Source: Misgurnus anguillicaudatus (lineage: Eukaryota > Chordata > Actinopteri > Cypriniformes > Cobitidae). From it: a DNA stretch of 64,000 nt. The stretch covers positions 14,630,501-14,694,500 of the forward strand of contig NC_073341.2 of NCBI RefSeq assembly GCF_027580225.2. The letters run 5' to 3'. Below are positions 1-12,532 of this stretch, in pieces. Made by a program: the position numbers and the translations under genes. Under the pieces are notes generated by a model, which worked only from the letters and a program-made list of their open reading frames with translations, was not told the origin of the DNA and did not search any database. Within the stretch, counting starts at the first letter, position 1, and each line of letters starts with the position of its first letter.

Positions 1-2335
1 TTACAACAACATCCAACAGACACCGGAAAAAAGAATGTAAGAAAAGTCAAGAAAAAGCTCCAGTGCTCTTCTGGTCCTGTATCTGATCAACCAATTAGAT
101 TTGAAGAATCAAACCTCTGCATTTAACCAATTTTAACACTATCTTGACTGGGAAATTGAGGTTATGGATACCAAAGCCTAGTATGATAACATTTCAATGG
201 GCAAGATACCAATGTGAGGGGTCATGTTGAGCATGCAGATGTTTCTTCTTTCGATTAATGAAGTTTTAAAAGAGAGCCATTCATCCTTTAACCCGCTCAA
301 TGGATAACCATTAGTCAATGGACAGCATGTTAGCTCACTACATTTTTAACCATATTGGTGGTGAGTCCCAACTGACCAATAGGAACGCTTGCACATGATG
401 TCCCAATGAGTGATTAGATGAACCTTAGCCTTCATCTCTATTCATTTTCAGAGAAAAATGTCCTGTGTGTGGGCTGCTTTGTTTTCTTGCGTTGAAAAAG
501 GCGAAAGACTCCATCATGCAGTTTATAGAAATATATCAAGAGACACAGTATACAATACAGCATCCTTTCATGATGAGTAATGTCTTGTATTTCTCTAGTA
601 TTTACATAAACAGTTGTTCACGGCACATTTCGAATGTCTCTCTTTTATCTGACATGTTCATTTCCTGCAATTGATCTCTCAGGCTGATGATTTACATTGG
701 ATGTGTTTAACAAGGAAGAAATACAAAATGTGGAGTGGAGACAAATATGGGTATCTATCAATACTTGTTTTTATCAACAGATCAGTAATCTTTACAGTTG
801 TCTTGTGTCACGTTAAAATGAAACAACTCATTAGCCACTTTGTCTGGTAAATGAAGGTAAATGGACCTGATTGAAGACCTCAAGTTAAATCATATAGGCC
901 TACATATTGTGTGCATGTGCGCACGTGTGTGTTAGAAAGATAAGATAAGAATTTTACCATGCCTAGATCATATCACTAAGAAAGAAGGACAAAACACAGA
1001 CACATATCTACAAATGCGTACTGAGCCGAGAAGACATTTACTGTTTCAAAATAAACACTTCAGTTTTAATATATGCATCTGGAAAGAGTAAAGGCTTAAG
1101 ACAACAAATAATCTGCGAATAATCTTTTTTAATTTATTACGCTTTCTCATTCTTAGTCTCTCTCTCTCTCTCTCTTGTAAGCCTGTTGCTCTCTTCCTGG
1201 CACCATACAAGGCCTTGCTGTGCGTCTGTTTACAATCTCCTGTTATTGCATGATACACACATAAATCAGAGACAGGTCGATCCAATCACCTTGTATGGAC
1301 TTCCAAAAGTTGCAAAACAGAGGCTAGGAAGTGCAATACACAAAAAATGTTGAAAAAATAGTCTCTAAGTGTCACTGAGGCAGCATCCCCTTTATAAAAG
1401 TCCCAATATGCACCATTTAAAGATACTATACTATATGTATACATTTGGTAGCAGTATGAATCGCTGAAGTATCAATATGAACTCTTTAGGTGCACTTTTA
1501 AAAAGGGGTATCACTCCAGTGTCAGCTAGGGACCATTTTTCACCCTTTTTTCTGACACTCAGGGCGTTCCATAATATGCCACACTTATGTAATATGTATT
1601 ATAGCGCTCATGTGACATCTCAGAGCGATCAGTACGTGCTGCTAAAATCTTTCTAATGTACCTGAAAGGTTCACAAGTGAGATTACAGGACCTTTGATCT
1701 TTGTCATGTAACACAAAGATTACATCTGACACAGAAGGCTTTTCTTATTCGAACGGCAACATATAAATGGATAAAATCCACAAATCCAGAACATTTCATT
1801 TTCCAGAACAAGATTAACGCTTCCAGTCGTTGGCTAATTTCAAAATAGACGGAAGAGCACTGTGGGAAAACATGCTATACTCATTTAGTCATGTATACTC
1901 TCATCCGCTATAGGAGTATGTGGCTGTGGAAAAGTAAACAGCCCTCTAATCATACACATTTAATTTGATCTTAACATTAGATTGATGGATTTGTTATATG
2001 GGTGGAAACACAAATTTGGTGGACTGGTTGTATTTAGTTACTTTGCACGGGTGTTCAATTAATCTTACAGTAGATGTCACACTGGCAGATTCATGTAAAA
2101 ACATTGCAAGAGTCTGAAGTATTTTGTTATTGTACTTGATTCACAGTATTTTGAGAACATAAATTAAATATTATGAATAAATAGAAATATTGACATGAAT
2201 ACATTTTTATATATTTATGACACAAATAGAATATACTCTAGCAGTCAAAGGTTTGAAATCACTTGACTGAAATGTTTCCCATGATCTTGAAAATGTTTTA
2301 ATATGAATGTGTAATGCTTACAGGCAAAAATATTA
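1..2335. other. Gene-free AT-rich stretch
   Basis: I see no coding exon, RNA gene or clear repeat boundary here. There is a short (CT)n tract near 1155-1176. From about 2230 the sequence resembles the terminus of an old Tc1-like element, with a weak counterpart near 3595-3611, but it is too diverged to define. Short open frames in this stretch have no recognisable motif. Confidence 0.5.
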
Positions 2336-3508
2336 GGTAACACTTTACTTGAAGGGGTGTTTATAAGACATGACATGACATAATCATGACATGACACGTG
2401 TCATGAACATGAAGATTTATGCACATTTATGACTGTCATTAAGTATAATTTGTTCAATTATGTAATTTTTAAAGATGACATTGTTTGAATTCTCCCTGTT
2501 ATGAAACTTGACAAACCAATACATCATAACTTGTCATAAATCTGTCATGACCTAACATGACATAACAGAATAATTTGTTAATAAATAAATTGAATAAATG
2601 TAACTCTAGGGGAGCTGGAAAATTTGCATATTTTTTTAAAAGTGGAGTGTCCCTTTAAGAAACTACCTAGCTTTATGGGTTAACATTACATTAAAGTGAC
2701 ATTTAAATGTCTTTAAGTGTCAAAATATTTTAAATACCTTAACAAAATGCAACCGACACGTCAAAAGATTATGTATGTGCACAATACATAAAAACTGACA
2801 ACAGAACTTGTTCTTTCTCACACAGAGGGTTCTGAAATGTTCTGACATTTAATGTAATTTACTATTTTTCCAGCGATATGGACACAACGCTGCATAGCTT
2901 AATCAATTATTGTACTGTTTTCATTTAATGTTAGGTGGTTTTGTCTCCAAATGCAATAAAATATAATCTTATACATTTTAATTATTAGTATTAGTATTAT
3001 TGGATGATTGATTTTATTTCTTAAACACATGGAGGAAACTTAACAAAAAACCCATCATGAACTGAAGAATATTCATGATGTTGGTATAAAACTAATTGAC
3101 AAGAGTATTAACACTTAATGACATTTTAATGACAAATTAAATTTGTACCACTGTAGCTGAGGTCAAGAAAAATATTCATGACGCTGTTATAAAACTATTT
3201 GACAGAGTATTTACACTTAATGACATTTTAATGACAAACTCAATTTGTATCACTGGTAAAAAGTGCTTAGTTATGTTGTCTTGGAAATGTTAAGTTAGGA
3301 TGTATTGGTTAATTTCAAGTTGTCATAACAAAGACATCTCAAACAATGTCATCTTTGCATTAAAATTGACATAATTGAATGAATGACACCTAATGAAAGT
3401 TGTTATAAATGTGCATAAAACCTCCTTCATGTTCATGACACATGTAATGTCATGATTATGAAGGTGTCATGTCAGGCTTATGAACACCCCTGCAAGTAAA
3501 GTGTTACC
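2336..3508. mobile_element. Non-autonomous inverted-repeat element (TIR GGTAACACTTTACTTG)
   Basis: The two ends are inverted copies: GGTAACACTTTACTTGAAGG at the left and its complement, with one change, at 3489-3508. The inverted similarity continues inward through the repeated motif around ATGACATGACA. The middle carries a direct duplication of about 90 bp (near 3067-3154 and 3170-3255), seen from the shared block with TTAATGACATTTTAATGACA. There is no coding capacity. Superfamily is not resolved because I could not fix a TSD. Confidence 0.65.
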
Positions 3509-3812
3509 AAATATTATTATATATTATTAAATATATTATTTCATTAGAAAACTAAAATGTATTTTTGGGAGAACTATCCATTTAAATGCATGAGTACTTT
3601 TGAGTGGTAGTATGTATATGAAATAAATCCAATAATTTTAAAATCCCAACTACCAGTCTGTGTGCTACTAAACGACCAAATGTTTAAGTCCACATTAATA
3701 AATGTGTTATGATAAAATGAAATCATTAATTTTATTTCAGTTCCTACAGCAATTTAGGTAAAAAAATTAAGTAAATTTGTTGCCATGCCCAAATTTGTTG
3801 CCATGCCCATAA

Positions 3813-4080
3813 TAAGTTCAATTCAATTCAATAAAATTGTTAATTGTTTCAAAGCAGCTTTACATGAGTAGATGTAGGGGAAAACACAGAATAATCAATA
3901 GATAATATAAGAAGTAGAATACAGCGGCTAAGAATAAACCGTACAAGCGAGCGTAGTAACAATGTAACGTATACAGTAAAGTGATAAGTTAAGCCAAAGT
4001 TGGCTGACTCTCCCGGGGATGAAAAAAACCCCTAGGAGAAAAACCCTGTGGGAAAAACTCCTAAAAGGACAAAGTCAAGG
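3813..4080 (-). repeat. SINE/LINE 3'-end relic
   Basis: Read on the minus strand, this ends with GTAAAGCTGCTTTGAAAC followed by a tail of short TTGAA/ATTGA repeats (at 3813-3840 on the plus strand). That is the usual 3' architecture of fish LINE-tail SINEs. The body carries the CCCCTAGGAG/CCCGGGGATG block often seen in high-copy fish repeats. There is no coding region. The family assignment is a judgement from pattern, not a match. Confidence 0.5.
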
Positions 4081-5442
4081 TACAATAAGTCAGGTTTTCA
4101 AAAGATGCTCTTTGAGACAATAATAAAGTTAATCAGATCTTGCATGGACTTGCTGAGTCTAATGTACAGCAGCTCAAGTGCATGTCAATCAAGCAAAAAG
4201 GCAACATATCCAAAACTGTAAAATTTTGTGACTTTTATATTGATCACGTCTGCATGATGAATGAAAACTATCACAAGTAAAATACTTAAAAAGATTGTAG
4301 CAAAATAACAAATACAATATGAATTGAGAATATTTGATCTGTCATTATCGTACTGTCCCTATAAAAACAATTTATGCAAATATAATCTTGCACTGTGATA
4401 TGTCAAATTACTGAAACTGTAAACCAACCACACAAATCCATTAACAAGCAAATTTTTAAGCATGACCACAACCAAAAGTCTCATTTAAGTTCAGACATGA
4501 ACAATGCATCAACTTTAAATCACTTTCCCAATCCCCATCACTAATAACACACACAGAGAAATATTCCAGCTTCTCTCATTGCTTTGAAAACAGAGAAAAT
4601 CCCACCAAAGACTCTTAATCCATCAAAGCCCGAGGCATAAGAGCTAACAGCATGAACTTGAGTTTTACATGATCATCTTACAATGTTTAGCCACGGATAA
4701 CTTACAAGCTAACTGATGATTAAAAAAATAAACTTACCGTTTTGTGTGTATGTGTTTGTGACAGTGCTGACATGCACAGATTTCTCAGGACAACACACAG
4801 TGTGCAGTTGGTCTGCTGTTGTATAAAATAACCTTTCAGGTTTAACCTGCTCTCTCTCTCTCTCTTTCTGTCTGTCTCCGGCTGTCACAGTCGTTTTTTT
4901 CTCTTTATGTCTCCCGCCCTTTCACTCACATTTGTTCCCGGTCTTCTTAACCTCTGTTAATTCCCTCTCACTGACAAACACATGCACTCTCTCTCTCTCT
5001 CCTCGCTCCACCAGTAGAGGACTTCCCGGTTGACACAGGTTGCTGTGGTAACATTCAGACTTTGTTAAAAGGCCAGGCTCACTTTTGGCTGCCTTCACTA
5101 AAGAGAGTTTGAATAGGCAGTCAGCCTTTTGTGGCTTTAAGGTGATATTTCACAGCACGGGGTTAAACACTGGTGAATACAAAGACAAACCCACATCCAC
5201 ATCCAAACGCATAATCTCTCATCCTCTGTTCTGTTCTGTCCTTCATTTTCACACCACTGTGTTTCTTCAAGTTGTTTTCCTTTTAGCCGCCTGTTGGCTG
5301 CATGATTTGCCATACATGGCCAACAAGACAGGCGATTGGAATTCCTTAATATAAAATTCCTGACTTTTTTAGAAATTCTTGGACTGAAACAGGGAATCAG
5401 CACATAAACATGAATCAAGGAGTTTCTCTGCATTCTTTAGAC
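4081..5442. other. No gene seen; CT-rich patches
   Basis: Contains (CT)n tracts near 4850-4866 and 4988-5002. A short GC-richer interval around 4900-5100 could be an old promoter or untranslated exon, but no convincing splice-linked coding sequence follows on either strand. Confidence 0.4.
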
Positions 5443-6205
5443 CAGTGTTTCTCAAACTTTTTCAGCCCAAGGACCACTTTATCCTCCAATTTTTTTCTGA
5501 GGACCACCTAACAAAATCTCACTCTAAAACGCCCTCAAAAAACAACAAAATAGGAAAGATAAGCTAAATTTAAGTTTAATATGCAACTGTTTTAAGTCAA
5601 AAACAAATTTTTAAACATAAATGCAATGCCATGTTCAGAAATTATTATATGAATTTTATTTCATTTGAAAAAGTAAATGTGAAATGAGTTGCAGCTTAAT
5701 ATGAACAACAAACTGCACATGTGAAAAAAATGCAATTAAACATAATATAACAGCCTAGGTTCCACTTAATGTCATTCCAAAGAGCCATTAGTTTAAAACT
5801 GAGATGTTGGTATATGAAGTCTATGGTTGTAATTATGGTAATAATAAAATACTGAAAAAAATGTTCCCCTTAATGTACAATATCACTGAAATTACAGGAA
5901 TTTTACACATGAAACAAAAACTTGTACATTACAAAACTAATAGATCTGTGGATTTTAGCTGCTTTCAGTTGACGCTTGATCTTTTCTTTTGACTCCTCTT
6001 TGGTTTAGCCAACAATCCATTTTTACGTTATTAAAACAGAATGGCAAGAACTAATATCACAGTTTCTCAAGTGCATTAAAAATCTACTTAAATAAGTGAC
6101 GATTTTGTATAAATACTTGCCTAGTTTAGGTCATCTTTTGGCGGACCACTGGGGGGGGCTTGGCGGACCATTAGTGGTCCACGGACCACACTTTAAGAAT
6201 TACTG
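5443..6205. mobile_element. hAT non-autonomous element, TSD CTTTAGAC
   Basis: The left end reads CAGTGTTTCTCAAACTTTTT and the right end is its diverged complement (TTTAAGAATTACTG). Both ends carry the GGACCAC motif typical of Charlie-like hAT MITEs. The element is flanked by an exact 8-bp duplication, CTTTAGAC, at 5435-5442 and 6206-6213. At 763 bp with no transposase frame it must have been mobilised in trans. Confidence 0.88.
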
Positions 6206-6655
6206 CTTTAGACCATATAAACTATAGTTTAGAGTCAACACAATCTCTACTGTAAATAAGTTTTTTCAACTTAAAGTAAATTACCCGGTTAAAATTTTGT
6301 TTTAACTCAACTTAAAAATATTAGTTACACAAAAAAATATTTTTTGACGTATCGTTTAAGTTGAATTAACTCAAAATATTAAAGAGCCAGTAAGCTGCAA
6401 ATTTTAAGCATCCTATCACTGTTTATAAGTCCCGGACAACAGGTTAAAATGGATGCAAGGTCAAAAAACACTGTAATTTTCTCAAAATATAAATGTAAAA
6501 TTAACCCATTTCCCAGAGATCCCCAACTGATTCGTGTGAAGCCGTTCAACGACTTAGTCTGCCTAAACCCCACCTTTCAGTAGCCTACTCTGCTCTAATT
6601 GGTCACTGACACAGTCTCCGCACAGACCACAGATCAGTGGCACAGTCCAACAATA
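6206..6655. other. No gene seen
   Basis: AT-rich sequence leading into the tandem repeat that follows. A run of open codons on the minus strand (6379-6573) has no recognisable motif. Confidence 0.4.
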
Positions 6656-7138
6656 GTGCAACATGTATTGACCTAGTGCTAACATGATTTACTGAGAAGA
6701 CATTATCGACATCATTCATCATTAATCCAAGCAATAAAAACAGCCATAGAAAGTAAAGTTTTTACACTTATTTAAGCATTTATGTAAGCTAACCGGGTCA
6801 TAGCAAAACCATAAGTGCAGCATGCGTTAGCCGCTTGCTAACATGACTCTCTGACAGTATATTAAGAGTTTAAACAATGACATTATTCATCATTAATCCA
6901 AGCAATAAAAACGACGACAGCAACTAAAATTATATACTCATTTAAGCAAGTATGTAAGCTAACCGGACCACAAAAAAATGTAAACACAAGTGCAAATGAC
7001 TCTCTGACAGTATATTAAGAGTTTAAACAACAACGTCAATACACATCATTTATCATCAGTCCAAGTAATAAAAACAACGACAGACATTAACATTTTACAC
7101 TCATTTAAGCAAGTATGTAGCTATAATCATACTTACAG
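6656..7138. repeat. Three-copy tandem repeat, ~150-175 bp unit
   Basis: Three units start at about 6656, 6814 and 6989. Each runs from GTGCA, through TCATTAATCCAAGCAATAAA (or a close variant), to TTTAAGCA and TATGTA. Units 2 and 3 also share CTCTGACAGTATATTAAGAG. A second small direct repeat, GTAATTTTAACCAC followed by GATTCTTCA, lies just downstream (about 7231-7252 and 7291-7312). Confidence 0.75.
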
Positions 7139-7707
7139 GTTGTGGTTAGGAGACGCATGTTGTTCTAAATAAAGTGGGTACTGAACCATCTTTCATTGCC
7201 AAAAGTCTAGTAAATACCTCCGTAAAAAAGTAATTTTAACCACTGATTCTTCACAGCCAGACACGTTTAGTATATCCCTCTTTGAAAAAGTAATTTTAAC
7301 CACAGATTCTTCATATCTTCATACTTTGGTAGTGAAAACAACACAAACTGAAAACACAGCATGATATGATGTTTATACACTAACTAGCTGTGGGCAGGTC
7401 ATAGTTTTCATTTCTCCCGGGCAAGACTGTTGGCGAAGATTATTATGCAAAGTTTTGGTATTTCGTGGATAAAGTCAGGCAGGAGATTCAATCCATATGA
7501 CGACTCGTTTTGGTGATTCAGAGTCGATTAACTTTATTAATCGTGCACTTTTTGGTTCAACTACTTTGCACATTGTTTACATTGATGGACAGCTACATGA
7601 CACTGCAATACACGTCAGTTTAAATTTTGGATTTGTGTGTGTAGTACATTTTTGTCCAATTCACATTCTACGATTTCATTCAAAATTACCACCACATAAA
7701 ATATGTA
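7139..7707. other. No gene seen
   Basis: Contains a 107-codon plus-strand frame (7497-7820) that runs into the adjacent MITE and has no domain signature. It is not supported as a gene. Confidence 0.4.
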
Positions 7708-8113
7708 CACTGTTAAAAAGTTTTTTAAAAAATTACAGTATTACTGGCAGCTGTTTGCCAGTAACTTACTGTAGATTAAAATTGATGTTATTTACTGGCA
7801 ACAGTTGGTTCAAAGGTTAATGTTTAATGTTCATTTAAAAGTCTTTATCTTTACAGAATAAAAACTAAAATATCAGCTTCATGCAAAGCATTCTGGAAAC
7901 CAAAATCTAAAGGGAAAAAACAAAAAAAGGTTGATGAGGATTTCTAGTTCCCAGAATGCTTTGCATGAAGCTGTTATTTTATAGTTTTATTCTGTAAAGA
8001 AGACAAAGCTTGTTAATGTTTAATGTCCATTTAACTTTGAACAAACATACATTTATATCTACAGTCAGTTACTGGCAAACAGCTGCATCACTTCAGTAAC
8101 ATTTTTTACAGTG
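7708..8113. mobile_element. Palindromic TA-target MITE (CACTGT family)
   Basis: Starts CACTGTTAAAAAG and ends TTTTTTACAGTG, flanked by TA on both sides. The arms pair over most of their length: CAGCTGTTTGCCAGTAACT against AGTTACTGGCAAACAGCTG, and GCAAAGCATTCTGG against CCAGAATGCTTTGC. Related copies lie at 22702-22906 and 38270-38686. There is no coding capacity. Confidence 0.82.
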
Positions 8114-8854
8114 TATATTTTCTGTGAGATCAGGTTGTTATTATGAGTAGTATGTGTAGTATGTCCGAAACCTCACTATGCAAAAAAGTATGTGAGAAAC
8201 ACCCGGATGAGTGGTGGATTTCTCAGTATTCATCTGATTGACACTATTGTGTCCCATGAGGCCACATGAGATAAAGAATCACCAAATTCAAGAAATTAAA
8301 ATAGCAGAAAACATCTCTATTTAGGTGTAAGTCATATAAGGTACCAAGAAATGTAATCTTGTGCTTGTTTAACAACACCTGCAAGTAAATTATTTTCACA
8401 GTTGTTGTTAGTACGTCATATGTGAACTAAATCTAAATGACCATATGGGTTAAAACAATGCAAAGATGCCGAATGTAGTTTGTTCGAAATGTATGCATAC
8501 TGCCACCCACAGATTTCTTGGTCAAGCAGTCGGACTCGACATTTGATCTCGAGAACATAACCAGATTTGACACGCAATCTCTTGTTATGTTCTGCTCTGT
8601 ACTAATGGATAATTTGAGTGTAATTATGATTTATCACTGAACAAGCAAATATTTCCTTGAGAAGTGATGACACAGCGGTAGACATTATTTGGTCAACAAG
8701 AAATAATAAGAGGATAAAATGTGCTTTCGACATTAAGACACTGATCCACAAACTTTATGACTAATTTCTCCACCCTGGATTTAAGCATGATGACAGACAA
8801 GTTTGGACAGTCCAGACAATTTTACAACTCATCCAAGAAACTATTACTGTAAAC
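8114..8854. other. No gene seen
   Basis: Unremarkable AT-rich sequence; no motif, exon or repeat boundary recognised. Confidence 0.4.
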
Positions 8855-9212
8855 TAGTGCTGGACAAAGATTAATCGCGATTAATCGCATACAAAATAAA
8901 AGTGATTTTTGGCATAATATATGAGTATGTGCTGTGTGTAATTATTATGTATAAATAAATACACACACATTCATGTATGTATTTAAGAAACATTTACATG
9001 TTTATATATATTTATTTATATTTTTATATATTTTATATTAAAAATAAATACAAAACAATTATATATAAGTAAAACAATTCTGAAATGAATATATGAATGT
9101 GTGTGTGGTTAAATATACACAATAATTAGACACAGTACACGCACATATATTATGCAAAAAATCACTTTTATTTTGTATGCGATTAATCGCGATTAATCTT
9201 TGCCCAGCACTA
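8855..9212 (+). mobile_element. hAT-type palindromic MITE, TSD CTGTAAAC (copy 1 of 2)
   Basis: The 358-bp element has ends TAGTGCTGG...CAGCACTA and an exact 8-bp duplication CTGTAAAC at 8847-8854 and 9213-9220. Each end carries the block GATTAATCGCGATTAATCGC. A second 358-bp copy in the opposite orientation lies at 11067-11424. Confidence 0.88.
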
Positions 9213-9258
9213 CTGTAAACTCATTGTTGACAGGAAAATGTTAATAATTGTTGGCATT

Positions 9259-9517
9259 CACTGTAAAAAAAAAAAATAATAAAACATTGACTTAAATTTT
9301 TAAGGCAACTTGCTGCACAGCTTTTCTGAGTTTACTAAACTTTTGGGTGATGTTCACATAACTCAATTTACTGAGAAATGTCAAAATATATGTTATAAGG
9401 ATGATATGCTTATTTTATTCAGTATACATAAAATAATAAATTGACCCCCCCTTAACAAAAAAAAATCTTTGTTCAAGTTACATCATTATCTTTTTTGGAG
9501 TTGGATTTTTTACAGTG
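9259..9517. mobile_element. CACTGTAAAA-type MITE
   Basis: Begins CACTGTAAAAAAAA and ends TTTTTTACAGTG, giving a ~12-bp terminal inverted repeat. The flanks are not TA here, so this may be an eroded copy or a different subfamily from the TA-flanked elements elsewhere in the window. Confidence 0.55.
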
Positions 9518-11066
9518 TTTATTATTTCTAGGTTTAATTATTTGATTATGTTATGTCATCAAAACATACATGGAGTGAAAAATTAATAAACAATTTTTGC
9601 TTTAGCTTTTTTATAAATTGGGTAAGTGGATAATTGCAGTATTACAGATAACCATAAAAAGTCATCAGGAACATGTTTTTTTATGCAAATGTTTTCATTT
9701 AATTGACGAGATAACTCGCCAATGGCGGGGAAAGAGTTAACTGCCCCTTGGTATAATTTTTTTAGGGTTAGATTTGTTTTTGTTCTTTGACTGTGCATTA
9801 CTGTGAAAGATTCCTGACTACCCATTGAACTATTTGCATGTGTGTCAGTTTCCAGAGGTCCATCCAGGCCCCAGTAGATCTTGGGGAGGCAGCTTGTTCT
9901 TAATAATTCAGTGGTTTGGCTCAGTAGTGCAAGCTTAAACGGTTTAGTCTTACAGTGTGTGTGTTTGTGTGCGTGTGTCTGCGGGGGGTAGATCAACCAT
10001 TTTTGCACCAAAAAAAAAAATTCAAAACAGAGATGGAGACTAAAAAAAGACATTTTCACTTTAAACTGACAGACAGTTTAAACAAAAGAGTCCACATGAG
10101 AAGGCAGAGGTAAACAGAACTAAATAAAACATTTAGTTTAACTGTAAAAAAGATAACTATTTTAAAATGATCATCAGCAAAGTAAGACCGATTTTATCCA
10201 TTTGTGTGCAGGTGGTGCAGAAATGACACAATTCAACTTTAAACCATTCATAACAAACACAAACTCATCCCATGACATCACAAAAATTTGCCCAAGTAAT
10301 TATAGCGTTAGTACTGACATGATGCACCAATACCCACAAATATAATCTCAGGATAATCCAAATGACAGCTAACTACTGCTGAAGTAACAGCATGACTGGC
10401 ATGACTCAGGGTTACATAAGAGGAAATTTGGTTCACCACAATTGTAAATATTTACTCTTGACATGAACCAGACCAAGCAGTTATGCTGTAGGTCTGATAA
10501 AACAGTCAGGAGTGAAGCAGCTGCCGCTAACCTCAACATTTATAAGCTCCGAACATCCTAAATCTACTGTGCATAAAATGACTGCATGCGACTGTATGAC
10601 AATCCAGAGAACAAGCCAAAGCCATTTATCTAATGAAACAAATGCATTAGTAAAACAACAACTACATTGACAATGCCCATACAGATAGCACATATGACGT
10701 GACCATAGTTACCCACTTATTTCTACTGGGAACACAAAAACAAATGTCCAACACATATCCAAAGTACTTTAAACATAACAAAACTTACTAACTGTATTTA
10801 AAGTAAGTAAATATAATAGTAAGCAACTGTATTATAATTACATTAATAGCAGCAATTAGAGAATTACTCATATATAAGCCAATAATCGCTATCGGCCAAT
10901 AAAAGCAATTTTTCAGCTGATAGTCATGGCCGATATATCCTGTCAATCAAGAGTGAACATGAAAATGCAATGAATTTGAGTTCAAAGTAGGAAATGTAAA
11001 TAAACAACATCATGTTCAATATTAACAGTCATTATAAAAATGAATAACATTCAGAAATGTTTATTT
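9518..11066. other. No supported gene
   Basis: The longest frame is 158 codons on the minus strand (9583-10059). It is rich in low-complexity residues, crosses a short (GT)n-like tract and shows no domain, so I do not call it a gene. A 70-codon frame at 10481-10693 is equally featureless. Confidence 0.4.
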
Positions 11067-11424
11067 TAGTGCTGGGCAAAGATTAATCGCGATTAATCGC
11101 ATACAAAATAAAAGTGATTTTTTGCATAATATATGTGCGTGTACTGTGTCTAATTATTGTGTATATTTAACCACACACACATTCATATATTCATTTCAGA
11201 ATTGTTTTACTTATATATAATTTTTTTAAATTTATTTTTAATATAGAATATATAAAAATATAAATAAATATATATAAACATGTAAATGTTTCTTAAATAC
11301 ATACATGAATGTGTGTGTATTTATTTATACATAATAATTACACACAGCACATACTCATATATTATGCCAAAAATCACTTTTATTTTGTATGCGATTAATC
11401 GCGATTAATCTTTGCCCAGCACTA
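11067..11424 (-). mobile_element. hAT-type palindromic MITE, TSD GTTTATTT (copy 2 of 2)
   Basis: Same 358-bp family as the element at 8855-9212. The 8-bp duplication GTTTATTT is exact (11059-11066 and 11425-11432). Reading the internal, non-palindromic part shows it is the reverse complement of copy 1, so the pair forms an inverted repeat about 1.9 kb apart. Confidence 0.88.
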
Positions 11425-12300
11425 GTTTATTTTCATAATTTAGTTCATGCAAGTTAATATAAACTATTGGTATTGGCAGATATCACTCTGAATAATTGAT
11501 ATCAATGGAAAAAAAATTATCGGTGCATCTCTACCAGTAATATTAACTGTACAAACCTCATATAATGAGTAACGTAAATAAACAAAGAAAAAAATCACAC
11601 CTGTCAAGGCTTAAAATGGACACAAGTATTTCAATGGAAGTCAATTTCTCATGTTTATCTTATTACACAGCTCAAGAATACTTGATTTTGATTGGTCAGT
11701 TGTTAAATAATGCTTCATTCGTTGTGTTTGGTCACGGTGTCTTGCACTTTGTGGGTCTGCGGTCTATATACAAAAAGCTAAAGAAACCATTCAAACTCAA
11801 ACACATTTTATGTCTAAGTACTTTATTGATGTTTTTGTAAAGTAGAATAAATATGAATGACTATCGATTTGCCCCTCCCACCAATAAACGGGCAGGGCCT
11901 CACAGCAGACCCGATCAATGAATGAATGGTCGGCGTCTATCTGTCACACAACAATCACTGTCAGGAATCTAGCAGATCAGGGACAACCGCTACTTATGGT
12001 GCAGATTTTCAGACGGGAAGATAAACTGACTGCAAAGTAAAGCTTTACAAATGCAAAAACACTTCTTTTTTGTTGTAAATGAGAAATCCAGAAACGGAAG
12101 CTTAAAAATCGACCCAATCTTTACTTTAAAAACAAACAAGAAACTAGAAGACGAAGCATGTGAGAAGTTAGAGACTGGTACTTACTGCGAGAAGAAGTTT
12201 CCCAGGAATGGAAAAGACAGAAAGCGAGAGGCTGTGAATTACAGCTAGATCTGTTTTTGCTAAAGGGGCGTTTGCAATTTACTCTCATTCTCTGACTCAG
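11425..12300. other. No supported gene
   Basis: Two short plus-strand frames (11565-11840 and 12051-12248) have no recognisable motif. On the minus strand a GTAAGT donor-like site occurs near 12180, but I found no partner exon. Confidence 0.4.
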
Positions 12301-12321
12301 TTTGTGTGCGTGTGTGTGTGC

Positions 12322-12363
<42 letters not shown>
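12301..12363. repeat. (GT)n microsatellite
   Basis: Nearly uninterrupted GT dinucleotides with a few GC interruptions. A complementary (AC)n tract follows about 100 bp downstream, so the two could pair. Confidence 0.9.
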
Positions 12364-12365
<2 letters not shown>

Positions 12366-12467
12366 AATTCTCTGCTGTTCTGGGCAGAATGACACAAGAA
12401 ACTTCCAGTGCCTATTGCCTAACAAGTCCAATGCTCTGTAATAGTTTCCATCCCAAACTTACATGTG

Positions 12468-12532
12468 TACACACATGCACTCACATACACACACAGATGC
12501 GCACACACACGCACACACACACACACACGCAC
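12468..12532. repeat. (AC)n microsatellite
   Basis: Interrupted AC dinucleotide tract. The minus-strand frame running through it (12419-12784) owes its composition to this repeat. Confidence 0.85.

Noticed and set aside
6656..7138. CRISPR-like array (repeats with spacers)
   Set aside because: Units are ~150-175 bp with diverged repeats and the DNA is clearly eukaryotic; it is an ordinary tandem repeat.
9583..10059. 158-codon minus-strand open frame
   Set aside because: No domain, biased residues, crosses short repeats, no splice context; looks like chance in AT-rich DNA.
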